A stretch of DNA of 64,000 nucleotides from Candidatus Brocadia sp. Lineage in GTDB: Bacteria; Planctomycetota; Brocadiia; Brocadiales; Brocadiaceae. Below the pieces are notes generated by a model, which saw only the letters and a program-made list of their open reading frames with translations, was not told the DNA's origin and did no database searches. The stretch covers positions 1 through 64,000 of the forward strand of contig WYAU01000097.1 of assembly GCA_011525665.1 (NCBI GenBank). Reading direction: 5' to 3'. This document shows positions 18,140-26,012 of the stretch, piece after piece. Each line of letters opens with the position of its first letter. Positions within the stretch are counted from its first letter, which is position 1. The position numbers and the translations under genes were made by a program.

Positions 18140-18175
18140 CTATCATAAAAATGCGCGAATAGAAAATGGACACGT

Positions 18176-18736
18176 ATGTCAAATTATCGAAGGATACGGA
18201 TACCGGGCATAACTTATTTCTTTACGGTGGTCACCTACAAACGGCGAGAAATCCTGGTGATTCCGAAGAGCAGGCAAATTCTCCGTGCCGTAATTAATGA
18301 GGTGCGGCAATTACGTCCATTACGTCCATTTACGATTTGTGGATGGGTGCTGCTGCCTGATCATATCCATTGTATATGGACTCTTCCGGAAAACGACGGC
18401 GATTATTCCAAACGCTGGGGCATGATTAAGTCAGGATTTTCAAAAAGGGCTAAAAGCCTGTTTCATCGTAACGAATGGATGACCGATTCAAAACGGAAAT
18501 ACCGCGAAGCAACGATCTGGCAAAGGCGTTTTTGGGAACATATGATTCGTGATGAAGATGATTTCAGAAAACATATGGATTATCTCCATTTTAACCCGGT
18601 AAAGCATGGATTGGTAAAACGTGTGAAGGACTGGCCGTATTCGACGTTTCACCGGTTTGTGAGAAATGGGTTTTATCCTCCAGAATGGGGTGGAGATGAA
18701 ATGGGTGAGATAACCGATGCAGATTTTGGTGAATAA
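18176..18736 (+). CDS. REP-associated tyrosine transposase (IS200-like, RayT)
   Basis: This is a Y1 HUH transposase that nicks and moves single-stranded REP DNA. It starts MSNYRRIRIPGITYFFTVVT. The HUH motif is PDHIHCIW around residue 63, and the catalytic tyrosine is in MDYLHFNPVKHGLV. Those features and the 186-residue length match the TnpA-REP subfamily rather than full IS200/IS605 elements. It stands alone, with no TnpB, and is bordered on the left by REP hairpins. Confidence 0.9.
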   Translation: MSNYRRIRIPGITYFFTVVTYKRREILVIPKSRQILRAVINEVRQLRPLRPFTICGWVLLPDHIHCIWTLPENDGDYSKRWGMIKSGFSKRAKSLFHRNEWMTDSKRKYREATIWQRRFWEHMIRDEDDFRKHMDYLHFNPVKHGLVKRVKDWPYSTFHRFVRNGFYPPEWGGDEMGEITDADFGE

Positions 18737-18893
18737 TATTTTGGCAGGGCAATGTCATCCCTACCTGGCTGAATTAGATCTCATTGTAAATGGTGCCACC
18801 AGAATGAATGGAAATACAGATATTCTTGTCGGAAAAATTATTGGCGGTGCTAAAAACAAATTTAAAGGACTTATAGAAAGGGGTAGAGCAGAT

Positions 18894-19094
18894 ATGTCAA
18901 AAGTAGAGGAAATCGAGGCAGTAATTGAATCTCTCTCAGAAGAGGAATACGCTCGCCTTAGAAAGTGGTTTTCTGAAAAGGATTGGGAGAAATGGGATAG
19001 ACAGATTGAAGTCGATTCAGAGGCAGGAAAACTGGATTTTCTGATCAGGGAAGCCCTTGAAGAAAAAGCTAAGGGAAAGCTCAAGGAACTTTAG
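18894..19094 (+). CDS. Putative antitoxin of a type II toxin-antitoxin pair
   Basis: This is a 66-residue acidic helical protein (MSKVEEIEAVIESLSEEEYA...). It ends in FLIREALEEKAKGKLKEL, a style seen in antitoxins that pair with small RelE-like toxins in cyanobacteria and planctomycetes. The frame is open 59 codons further upstream, but those residues look non-coding and include REP-like sequence, so I chose the ATG at 18894. The stop TAG is directly followed by the ATG of the next gene. Confidence 0.72.
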   Translation: MSKVEEIEAVIESLSEEEYARLRKWFSEKDWEKWDRQIEVDSEAGKLDFLIREALEEKAKGKLKEL

Positions 19095-19355
19095 ATGCAT
19101 CGGACAACAGCCCGTTTCTGGAAATGCTTTGAGAACCTTCCAGAACCTGTTAAAAAAATATCGAAAAAGAACTTCGATCTGCTTAAAATTAATCCTTCAC
19201 ATCCGGCCCTTCGTTTTAAAAAAGTTGGTAAGTTTTGGTCAGTACAGGCTGGAACGAATCACAGAGCACTCGCAGTTGAAGATGGTAATGATTTCATTTG
19301 GGTATGGATTGGCACTCATGATGAGTATGAAAGAATGATTAAAGAGGGGGGCTAA
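19095..19355 (+). CDS. RelE/ParE-like toxin
   Basis: This 86-residue basic protein contains MHRTTARFWKCFENLPEPVKK, then HPALRFKKVGKFWSVQAGTNHRAL, with GNDFIWVWIGTHDEYERMI near the end. The 'HP.L.FK....FWSVR...NYRAL' and 'W.WIG.H.EYD..I' pattern is typical of a RelE subfamily of mRNA-cleaving toxins. Its ATG abuts the stop of the putative antitoxin. Base composition and location mark it as part of the accessory island. Confidence 0.82.
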   Translation: MHRTTARFWKCFENLPEPVKKISKKNFDLLKINPSHPALRFKKVGKFWSVQAGTNHRALAVEDGNDFIWVWIGTHDEYERMIKEGG

Positions 19356-19367
19356 CAAGTATTGTGG

Positions 19368-19627
19368 GTTGGGTTGAGGAACGAAACCCAACAACCTGAT
19401 ATGGCGAGAAAATAATGCAATATCGCAGACCTGCCTGTGCGATGCACCTGTCCGCGTGCGGTCACGCACAGGTAAGCGCAGACAGGTCACAAGCGCAAGC
19501 CGCACGTTCTTCTTTACCGTAATAACATACAATAGAAAGCAGACAATGCAAGGGTGAGCACAAAAAATTTGATGAAAATGTGGGATATGAATAATCTTCT
19601 TTGTTGGGTTTCGCTTTGCTCAACCCA
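19368..19627. repeat. Cluster of short palindromes
   Basis: GTTGGGTT (19368-19375) pairs with AACCCAAC (19385-19392). CCTGTGCG (19434-19441) pairs with CGCACAGG (19465-19472), with nested GC-rich repeats. TGGGTT (19605-19610) pairs with AACCCA (19622-19627). The 340-base gap between the toxin and the convergent corrinoid operon holds these and no gene. Confidence 0.5.
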
Positions 19628-19695
19628 GCCTTACACAGCTCAATTCTTATAGAGGGTACTTTTATCTGCCCAGTTTTCTGGATACATCATAAAAC

Positions 19696-21318
19696 TTAGA
19701 AACACATTTTTCTGATAAAGACTTCTTCAAACCCCGGCATTTGGGAAAGATCCACAACCTGAGCAGTCCTGGCAATCCGGACGGCGTCTCTTGCCAATTT
19801 TTGATCCAAGAGCATCCTTGCTGCCCCTTCCAGGCTGGAATTGCCCACAAAAGAGAGTTTCGCATTTGTCAGTTCAGGCAGAAGGCCAGTAGTGAAAAGG
19901 CTCTTTTCGTTCAGGTGATACCCGAAACCCCCTGCAATAATAACTGTCCTGATTTCCTCTGCCTTCACGTTGCACTCGGCAAGCAGGATTTCAACCCCGG
20001 CACTGATGGCGGCCTTAGCCAGTTGAACCTGCCGTATGTCTTCCTGTGATATTGACACGTTATCCGTCAAACGGAAAAAACGTTTCCCATCCCTGGTAAA
20101 CAGCCTGTTTTCATTATCTGGAGCCTGCAAACGTCCCCGGGAGTTTATAAGACCAATCTTCACGAGTTCCGACACCAGATCCAGAAGTCCGCTCCCGCAG
20201 ATGCCTTTTGGCTGACCATCACCGATAACATCCAGATACAATCCGTTATCAAATCTGACGTGCTCAATCGCCCCTTTACAGGCCCTCATGCCGGCACTTA
20301 TCGTCATTCCCTCAAAACAGGGTCCCGCCGCCGTGGACGATGCAAAGATGCGGTCGTTCAGGATAAGGGCAATCTCGCCATTGGTGCCTATGTCAAGGAA
20401 AAGGGCAGGTACCGCAGTGGATTTTATGTCAATGGCCAGAAGCCCGGAAACAATATCACCCCCCACATAGGCAGAGATGCATGGAAAGGTTACTACAGGG
20501 ACATTTGGAGGGATATCAATAAAGAGTTCCTGTGCTGTGGCAGTACAGATATCAAGGGTTTCTGCCTGATAGGGATACTCTCCGATACCCTTTATTTCTT
20601 TATTGAAGAAGATATGCTGCATTGTCGTGTTGCCAGCCCCTGTGATTTGATAGACGTTCTCCAGACTGACATTTCTTTCAGAAGTCAAAACCTTTATCAA
20701 AAGGTTAACCGCTGAGACAAGCTCCCTGTGCATCACGAGAAGGCCGCCCTGCCGGGATGAAGAGTATTTTATCCGCGACATGACATCGTGCCCGTAGTAT
20801 ATCAAAGGATTCAGCGTTGACGAACTGTTCAATACCTCACCGCTATTAAGGTCAACCAGAGATGCAACCAGCGTAGTTGTTCCAATGTCCATAGCTATTC
20901 CATAGGTCTTTTTCTTTGTATTGCCATTCTCCGTGAAAAGAAGATCGTCGTTCGCATACACATGTGTGAAACTAAGGCCATGTTCATTATGCATCACCTC
21001 TTTTCTCACGAAAGGGTTGATCTCGGAAATCCGGCCGCCCTTTGCGTAAAAGCATTCAACAATCTTCATTACATTCTTTTCCTGCGAAGGGATGATGACC
21101 TCAATGTCTGCTATCACAGGGGAATTGCAGGCGAGTACCGTGCTGAGGGTTTCACCTGTCCTTACCTGTACCAGGTCCCTCCCGCATCTGCCTGTGCCAC
21201 CGCAAGGCCCTTCAATACTGACACCAAGCATCCTGGCTGCCTCCAGAATCGTTATCCCTTTTGGTACCACGTCTGTAATCTTTGAAGGATAAAATGTTAT
21301 CTTAACACCCTCTGTCAT
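19696..21318 (-). CDS. Reductive activator of corrinoid enzymes (ASKHA ferredoxin protein)
   Basis: RACE proteins use ATP to reduce Co(II) back to Co(I) in corrinoid proteins. An N-terminal [2Fe-2S] ferredoxin domain (about residues 1-100) is followed by a linker and an ASKHA ATPase domain (YGIAMDIGTTTLVASLVDL around residue 140, LDIGTNGEIALI, GICGSGLLDLV, IIAGGFGYHL). The ferredoxin loop reads PCGGTGRCGRDLV, so the third canonical cysteine is aspartate while the fourth (VLACNS) is kept. This is unusual and could alter the cluster. About 540 residues is slightly short for the family. It is the last gene of the corrinoid operon, which gives the partner. Confidence 0.87.
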   Translation of the reverse strand: MTEGVKITFYPSKITDVVPKGITILEAARMLGVSIEGPCGGTGRCGRDLVQVRTGETLSTVLACNSPVIADIEVIIPSQEKNVMKIVECFYAKGGRISEINPFVRKEVMHNEHGLSFTHVYANDDLLFTENGNTKKKTYGIAMDIGTTTLVASLVDLNSGEVLNSSSTLNPLIYYGHDVMSRIKYSSSRQGGLLVMHRELVSAVNLLIKVLTSERNVSLENVYQITGAGNTTMQHIFFNKEIKGIGEYPYQAETLDICTATAQELFIDIPPNVPVVTFPCISAYVGGDIVSGLLAIDIKSTAVPALFLDIGTNGEIALILNDRIFASSTAAGPCFEGMTISAGMRACKGAIEHVRFDNGLYLDVIGDGQPKGICGSGLLDLVSELVKIGLINSRGRLQAPDNENRLFTRDGKRFFRLTDNVSISQEDIRQVQLAKAAISAGVEILLAECNVKAEEIRTVIIAGGFGYHLNEKSLFTTGLLPELTNAKLSFVGNSSLEGAARMLLDQKLARDAVRIARTAQVVDLSQMPGFEEVFIRKMCF

Positions 21319-21382
21319 AAATTTATTGTATATGGATTTTTATTTTAATTAGGCTGCCTTTGGCAGCGACTTTTGACCGCTT

Positions 21383-21435
21383 GTTCCTAAACTCCGTTTG
21401 GGAACACCAGGTTACCATGAAACTCTGTTTCATGG
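21383..21435. repeat. Two hairpins between the activator and methyltransferase genes
   Basis: GTTCC..GGAAC (21383-21405) and a perfect CCATGAAAC/GTTTCATGG (21415-21435) lie in the 239-base gap. The sequence 'gagtttgggaacgag' near 21483 repeats part of the first. They interrupt the operon and might process or stabilise mRNA. Confidence 0.5.
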
Positions 21436-21557
21436 ATGTCTGCTTAACTACCAGAAATTTTACCGATTGATTTTTCGAAACAGAGTTTGGGAACGAGCAG
21501 GGTAAACTTTCAAATCAAACATCAAGTAGTTGCCATTTTAAGAGTCTGAAACGCAGG

Positions 21558-22589
21558 TTAAAACCTGCGGCTTCCTGACGTCATTTTCACTTGGTCTGTC
21601 ATGGCCTTGATATGCCTGACGGGCGTTTTGGCACTGAGACCGCATGCAGGGGCAAGGATATCGATACCGAAATCTAAAAGGTTTTTTGAGACCGTTTGTA
21701 TTTTGCTAGCAGGCCCGTTTTGCAGGAGTATGGTACTTACGTTACCCATCAGCTTTTTGCCTGGAAGAGAATCCCTTGCCTCTTTTATGCTTACTGCGGA
21801 ATCCACACTGATGCATTCCGGAGTGAGCCTTTTGAGAGGTTCGTAGACAGAGCTTACATTCCCGCAGATATGCACGATGACCGGTTTGCCAAGGGCATGC
21901 ATATGATGTATCATCTTATCAAGATACGGAAGTGCAAATTCACTAAACATTATTGGTCCAAGTATTTCCCCGGTTGCAGAAGGATCGGATATAACAATAA
22001 TATCCGCGCCATTTTTTATAAGTGCCTCCCCATATCTGATGCTATTCTCTGTCAAAAAATCGAGGAATCCGTGAACGTCTTCCGGTGCCTGTCTGAGTGC
22101 TTTAAAAACAGCCGTTGCTTCGACCAGAGAGGTTGCAAGACTCAGAGGGCCAACTAAATTGCCTATTACGGAAACATCTGGCATTTTCTGGCTCAATATG
22201 CTTGTGCATTTAAGGATTGTAGGCAAACGGCCATCTTTATAAGGATTTAACCGATTCAAACTCCTCCACTCTTCAACGGATTTCAATGGATAATTTGTGA
22301 TACGGGGCTCGGTAACCTCGTCACCATCCTCCACCTCTCCGCCCAGCGCCTCGGCCTCTACGGTCATACAGAATGGGATGCCAAGATTTTCAATCCCTGC
22401 CTCATCGTGCATGGCAACCGAAAGGGCTGCCATTTTTTCAGCGTCCCTATGTACCGATGGCCAACGGCAATTCATCCTTTCCATAATCTCTCTGCTGGCC
22501 ATAGTCATCATGCCACCAGGGATGATAACCGGTGGTCTATCAACCTTCTCGCCACGAAGGATTTTTAATAATCTTTCTTTTTCAGTCAT
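21558..22589 (-). CDS. Corrinoid-dependent methyltransferase, UroD/MtaA family (copy 2)
   Basis: This TIM-barrel protein of the uroporphyrinogen decarboxylase superfamily has 343 residues and starts MTEKERLLKILRGEKVDRPP. A putative zinc site is formed by H and C of VHICGN (around residue 239) and the cysteine of APACGLS (around 315). This marks the MtaA/MtbA/CmuA methyltransferase branch rather than haem decarboxylase. It lies 31 bases downstream of a related methyltransferase and near a corrinoid protein, so it probably passes a methyl group to or from cobalamin. Substrate and acceptor cannot be read from sequence. In some O-demethylases such a protein acts on methoxy compounds. Confidence 0.82.
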   Translation of the reverse strand: MTEKERLLKILRGEKVDRPPVIIPGGMMTMASREIMERMNCRWPSVHRDAEKMAALSVAMHDEAGIENLGIPFCMTVEAEALGGEVEDGDEVTEPRITNYPLKSVEEWRSLNRLNPYKDGRLPTILKCTSILSQKMPDVSVIGNLVGPLSLATSLVEATAVFKALRQAPEDVHGFLDFLTENSIRYGEALIKNGADIIVISDPSATGEILGPIMFSEFALPYLDKMIHHMHALGKPVIVHICGNVSSVYEPLKRLTPECISVDSAVSIKEARDSLPGKKLMGNVSTILLQNGPASKIQTVSKNLLDFGIDILAPACGLSAKTPVRHIKAMTDQVKMTSGSRRF

Positions 22590-22620
22590 AAGTCTGTGTT
22601 TATTTGTGGAAATCCGTGTC

Positions 22621-23673
22621 CTAATTTACATGAATCGGAAGCCGTGCGTACCTTCTGCCTGCCTCAAGAAATGTTACAATATTCTCATGCGGTGTTTTGA
22701 TAGGAACCTCACAGCCGGTAGCCACTACAAATCCTTTAGGGTTATCGGAGGCCTTTATTACACAATCCTTAACCATAGTGGCAATGATCTCCGGGTTTCC
22801 TTTGAGCATGCCATCCGCAGGACTTACATTTCCCATCAAGCAGACCTTATCACCTACCAGTTCCTTGGCCTCCATGAGATCGATGTTGTCTATACTCAGG
22901 ATATCCGCACCACTCTCGGCCATGCACTGTATCACCCTCTTTGTCTTTCCACAGATATGGAGCACACCAGGGAGGCCATACGAATGGATATGCGCATACA
23001 CCTCTTTGAGGTACGGTAAGACAAACTCCCGAAAGTGTTTCTCACTTATCATAGAACCCGTGGCCACGGGTTCAACGGTCACCGGCACACCACCTGCCTT
23101 TACATAGGCATCGATAAGGTCTTTAACCGACCGGGTAGCAACCTTCATCACGGTATGAATCAGTTCCGGGTCTGTATAGAGTTCTTTGATAAAGGTCTCC
23201 GTTCCGCGTAAAGCGGCAGATGTCGTAAACGGCGCCCCGATGACAGGCACGATAACGACCTCATTTCCAATGGCCTCCACGCATCGTTTTACTGCCTCCA
23301 GGTACACCGGAAGCCTTCCATCCTTTTCCGGATCTACTGGCTTTAATTTCTTAAGGTCTTCCCGTGTTCGTATAAATGGGGTTTCCACCTGGGGTGCATC
23401 ATCTTCGGGGAAATACATTTTGGTACCCATAGCTTCTGCCACTGTAGAGGTGGTAGAAAAGATATAAACGATATCATGACGGTATTTTTTAAAGCAGACA
23501 ATATTGGCATCTCCCATATTCCTGCCATTGGTACAGAAATCCCTTACTTTCAGGTTTAGACTTCTGGATGCAAAATTCAGGATCAGGGGACTTACCAGAA
23601 GTCTGTCGACATTCTTCCCCTGCAGGATTGCCTGCATCCTCTCTTTTGGTGTCATTTCATCAGCAGAGTTCAT
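22621..23673 (-). CDS. Corrinoid-dependent methyltransferase, UroD/MtaA family (copy 1)
   Basis: This is a 350-residue UroD-superfamily protein with the opening TPKERMQAILQGKNVDRLLV and the zinc motif LHICGK (around residue 238) plus the cysteine in ATGCEVP (around 320). It is clearly related to, but diverged from, the protein encoded downstream. Its ATG overlaps the stop of the corrinoid gene by four bases, so the two are translationally coupled and probably act together. The pair of different UroD-type proteins suggests one methyltransferase loading and one unloading the corrinoid. Confidence 0.83.
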   Translation of the reverse strand: MNSADEMTPKERMQAILQGKNVDRLLVSPLILNFASRSLNLKVRDFCTNGRNMGDANIVCFKKYRHDIVYIFSTTSTVAEAMGTKMYFPEDDAPQVETPFIRTREDLKKLKPVDPEKDGRLPVYLEAVKRCVEAIGNEVVIVPVIGAPFTTSAALRGTETFIKELYTDPELIHTVMKVATRSVKDLIDAYVKAGGVPVTVEPVATGSMISEKHFREFVLPYLKEVYAHIHSYGLPGVLHICGKTKRVIQCMAESGADILSIDNIDLMEAKELVGDKVCLMGNVSPADGMLKGNPEIIATMVKDCVIKASDNPKGFVVATGCEVPIKTPHENIVTFLEAGRRYARLPIHVN

Positions 23674-24383
23674 CGCTCTCCTCCCTGATTTTTTCTCACA
23701 CTCACGAATTCCGGAGCTTTAAAGGTTAGTGGTACGTGGATATTCTGGAATAAGTTTTTTGCAACCCTGACCGCCTCCGCAGCGTTCTTTGCATATCCGT
23801 CTGCACCGATATTCCGTGCAAATCCCGGAGATAGGGGACCACCGCCAACCATAACACGGGAAGCTATCCCTGCTTTCTTAAGGTCTTCAATAACCACTTG
23901 CATGCCGTCCATCGTTGTGGTCATGAGGGTAGAAAGACAAACGAGGTCAGCGTTTAACTCCCCTGCTGTATCGACAAACTTTGCATAGGGGACATTCCTG
24001 CCCAGATCATGCATTTCAAACCCGGCATTATCCAGCATGATTTTTACGAGATTCTTTCCGATGTCATGGGTATCACCCTTTACGACACCGATAACTATCT
24101 TTTTCTTATTCCACGCGTTCTCCTTTGACAGATGCGGTCTGAGCACCTCGATTCCAGCATACATAGCATCAGCACAGAGGAGTATTTCCGGAACAAAGTA
24201 TTCCTCGTTCTCGAATAGCTCATTGACCTTATCCATCCCCCTTGCAAGGCCGTCTATGATGGCCTCATAAGGGTCAATCTTGTTCTGTACTGCCTCAGCA
24301 GCCAACTCAGCGGCGCGAGTTGCGCCCATTTCAACTACTGCTTGGGCTAAATTATTCAAAATTTCATATTTATCTGTGTCCAT
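23670..24383 (-). CDS. Methyltransferase corrinoid protein (MtaC/MttC type)
   Basis: This is a 237-residue two-domain carrier. An N-terminal helical cap (LAQAVVEMGATRAAELAAEA...) is followed by a cobalamin Rossmann domain with the lower-ligand motif GDTHDIGKN around residue 104, then LSTLMTTTMDGM and VGGGPLSPGFARNIGADGYA. It carries methyl groups between methyltransferases. A C-terminal extension (TFKAPEFVSVRKNQGGER) is slightly longer than usual. It is coupled by overlap to methyltransferase copy 1 and lies downstream of a deleted formate dehydrogenase gene. Confidence 0.93.
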   Translation of the reverse strand: MDTDKYEILNNLAQAVVEMGATRAAELAAEAVQNKIDPYEAIIDGLARGMDKVNELFENEEYFVPEILLCADAMYAGIEVLRPHLSKENAWNKKKIVIGVVKGDTHDIGKNLVKIMLDNAGFEMHDLGRNVPYAKFVDTAGELNADLVCLSTLMTTTMDGMQVVIEDLKKAGIASRVMVGGGPLSPGFARNIGADGYAKNAAEAVRVAKNLFQNIHVPLTFKAPEFVSVRKNQGGER

Positions 24384-24475
24384 TAATACCTCCTGTTTTT
24401 GTTAACAAACTTTAAGAGTACAAAGACGCTTTCCCTTCCCCAATGAGAATGCGTAAAAGGGTCTATTGGTTACCT

Positions 24476-24970
24476 TCAAATATTTCCACATAACTCTACC
24501 TTTACGGCGCACACCTTATATTCAGGGGTAAGCGCAAGCGTGTCCTCTCCGGGACCGGTCAATACGTTCGTTGGAGTTTCTGGGAAATGGAAAGACAGAA
24601 ACACGCTACCGGGCATTGACCGTGTGGTAACAAGCGCTTTTACTTCCAACGAACCCCGTCGTGACGTCACCCTTACGCGATCGTTGCATTTTATACCAAG
24701 CGCCCCGGCATTGCTCGGATGTAACTCTACAAATTCCTCCGAACGAATTGAATGTATTTCAGGATTGCGAAGCGACATCGAACCATTATTGTAATGATAC
24801 AGACGACGGCCTGTAGTCAAATACAAGGGGTATTCATTATCGGGCAACTCCTCTGAAGGCGTGTACATGAGGTCGTTGAGCCTGCCTTTTCCGCTTTTTT
24901 GGGCAGCTTGTAAAATTGTTTGTGAAGGATCAGCCTCCACTTTTTTCCCATCAATAAATAAAGACACCAT
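24476..24970 (-). pseudogene. fdhA: Formate dehydrogenase alpha subunit with large internal deletion
   Basis: The first 27 residues (MVSLFIDGKKVEADPSQTIL...) look like the N-terminal [2Fe-2S] domain of an FdhA/NuoG-type protein. They are joined in frame to KGRLNDLMYTPSEELPD and the C-terminal molybdopterin-dinucleotide-binding domain (YPLYLTTGRRLYHYNNGSMS, then ALGIKCNDRVRVTSRRG). The whole molybdenum-binding core of several hundred residues is missing, and only 164 residues remain. It still has a perfect GGAGGT ribosome site and a promoter, so a short hybrid protein may be made. It would lack formate dehydrogenase activity. Confidence 0.75.
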
Positions 24971-24985
24971 AATTCTTTACCTCCA

Positions 24986-25015
24986 TTTACAAAAAATACA
25001 AAATATACCTGTCAA
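24986..25015 (-). promoter_or_regulatory. Candidate promoter of the corrinoid operon
   Basis: On the minus strand there is TTGACA (25015-25010), an 18-base spacer and TGTAAA (24991-24986), just upstream of GGAGGT (24984-24979) and the ATG at 24970. Confidence 0.4.
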
Positions 25016-25728
25016 AAAAGAATGTAAGATTATTTTAGCAGGATACGAAATGGGAGTTTCCAATTAACTATTGGAAGGATGACGGTGTCTTTCCCTGGAG
25101 GATTAATGCCGAGATGGATGAAGACTAGATTTCTTATCGAATGATACATGGAGTTGCAAGACAAAAGAAGGTCTTGCGACTCTGAGAAACGTACTAAGGA
25201 AGGATCATGGAGAGCCCATGCCTTATCCACCGAACCGGGAAATGGCACCGCCACTTCAGTATGTATGCTCACCCATACTTGTGTAACATGTGTTTTCCTC
25301 CGATCATGGCTGGACTCCAAAAAATATTTGTTAAGAAATTAGCTTTGGTCAATTATACAAATGAGCCCATATTTTGCAACTTCAAAAAGTTAGTTCGATT
25401 AGATGCCTGATATTGCTTATTATACAAGAGATTTCAAAGTATTGGCGGTAGAGCGACGAGGCTCGTCGCTCTACATTGAGAAAGTAACCATTAAACGTAT
25501 ATAGAAGTTTCATTTTATTTAAGCGGTATTTGGGGTGGCATGGCTTCGTCGTGAGCACTCAATCCAACAACAAATTTGTTTGTCCGTGTCCTCACGTGGG
25601 CAATGCCCACCCTATCCGTATAATTTAATAGTCGTTATCGGACTATATTTTTGTATTTTTTTCATTTTTATGGTTTAATATCCACAAAATTGCACAGAAC
25701 ATTTTTATATCTCCGGAGGAAAATAATA
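25016..25728. other. Intergenic stretch with palindromic repeats
   Basis: No convincing gene is seen. It contains a perfect 13-base palindrome arm pair GTAGAGCGACGAG/CTCGTCGCTCTAC with a one-base centre (25448-25474). There is also a REP hairpin GTGGGCAATGCCCAC (25596-25610) like that at 18123, and 'tttgtttgtccgtg' (around 25577), which recurs in the palindrome at 49271. 25050-25330 has short open frames on both strands that I do not recognise. Confidence 0.5.
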
Positions 25729-25896
25729 ATGGATATCCTGAAACAAGTTGCCGAGTTGAAAGAATTTTTAGGAAAGATTTATTGCTTTATTGAAGACAAT
25801 GAAGATTCATTTAAAGATGGAGTTGAGGCCGAAGAAATAAAGAATGAAACTTGGAAGTGGATGCAGGAATTGGCGAAATTTTTACCCGAAGTATAA
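25729..25896 (+). CDS. Small acidic protein of unknown function
   Basis: This is a 55-residue protein (MDILKQVAELKEFLGKIY..., ending WKWMQELAKFLPEV), mostly helical and acidic. The ribosome site CGGAGGA (25714-25720) lies eight bases before the ATG, which is the main support. It stands alone upstream of hutU, separated by a short repeat (CACAGAT/ATCTGTG type). I do not recognise a family; an orphan antitoxin or regulator is conceivable. Confidence 0.55.
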   Translation: MDILKQVAELKEFLGKIYCFIEDNEDSFKDGVEAEEIKNETWKWMQELAKFLPEV

Positions 25897-26012
25897 TGAA
25901 ACGAATTTTCATTTTGGACACAGACGAACACAGATAACACAGATTATAAAAAAAGTATTTATCTGCGTGTATCTGCGAAAATCTGTGTCCTGATTTCATA
26001 AGGGATATATCT

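Noticed and set aside
24971-25400. Cobalamin riboswitch before the corrinoid operon
   Set aside because: No B12-box-like sequence or suitable fold was seen; the leader to the ATG is very short.
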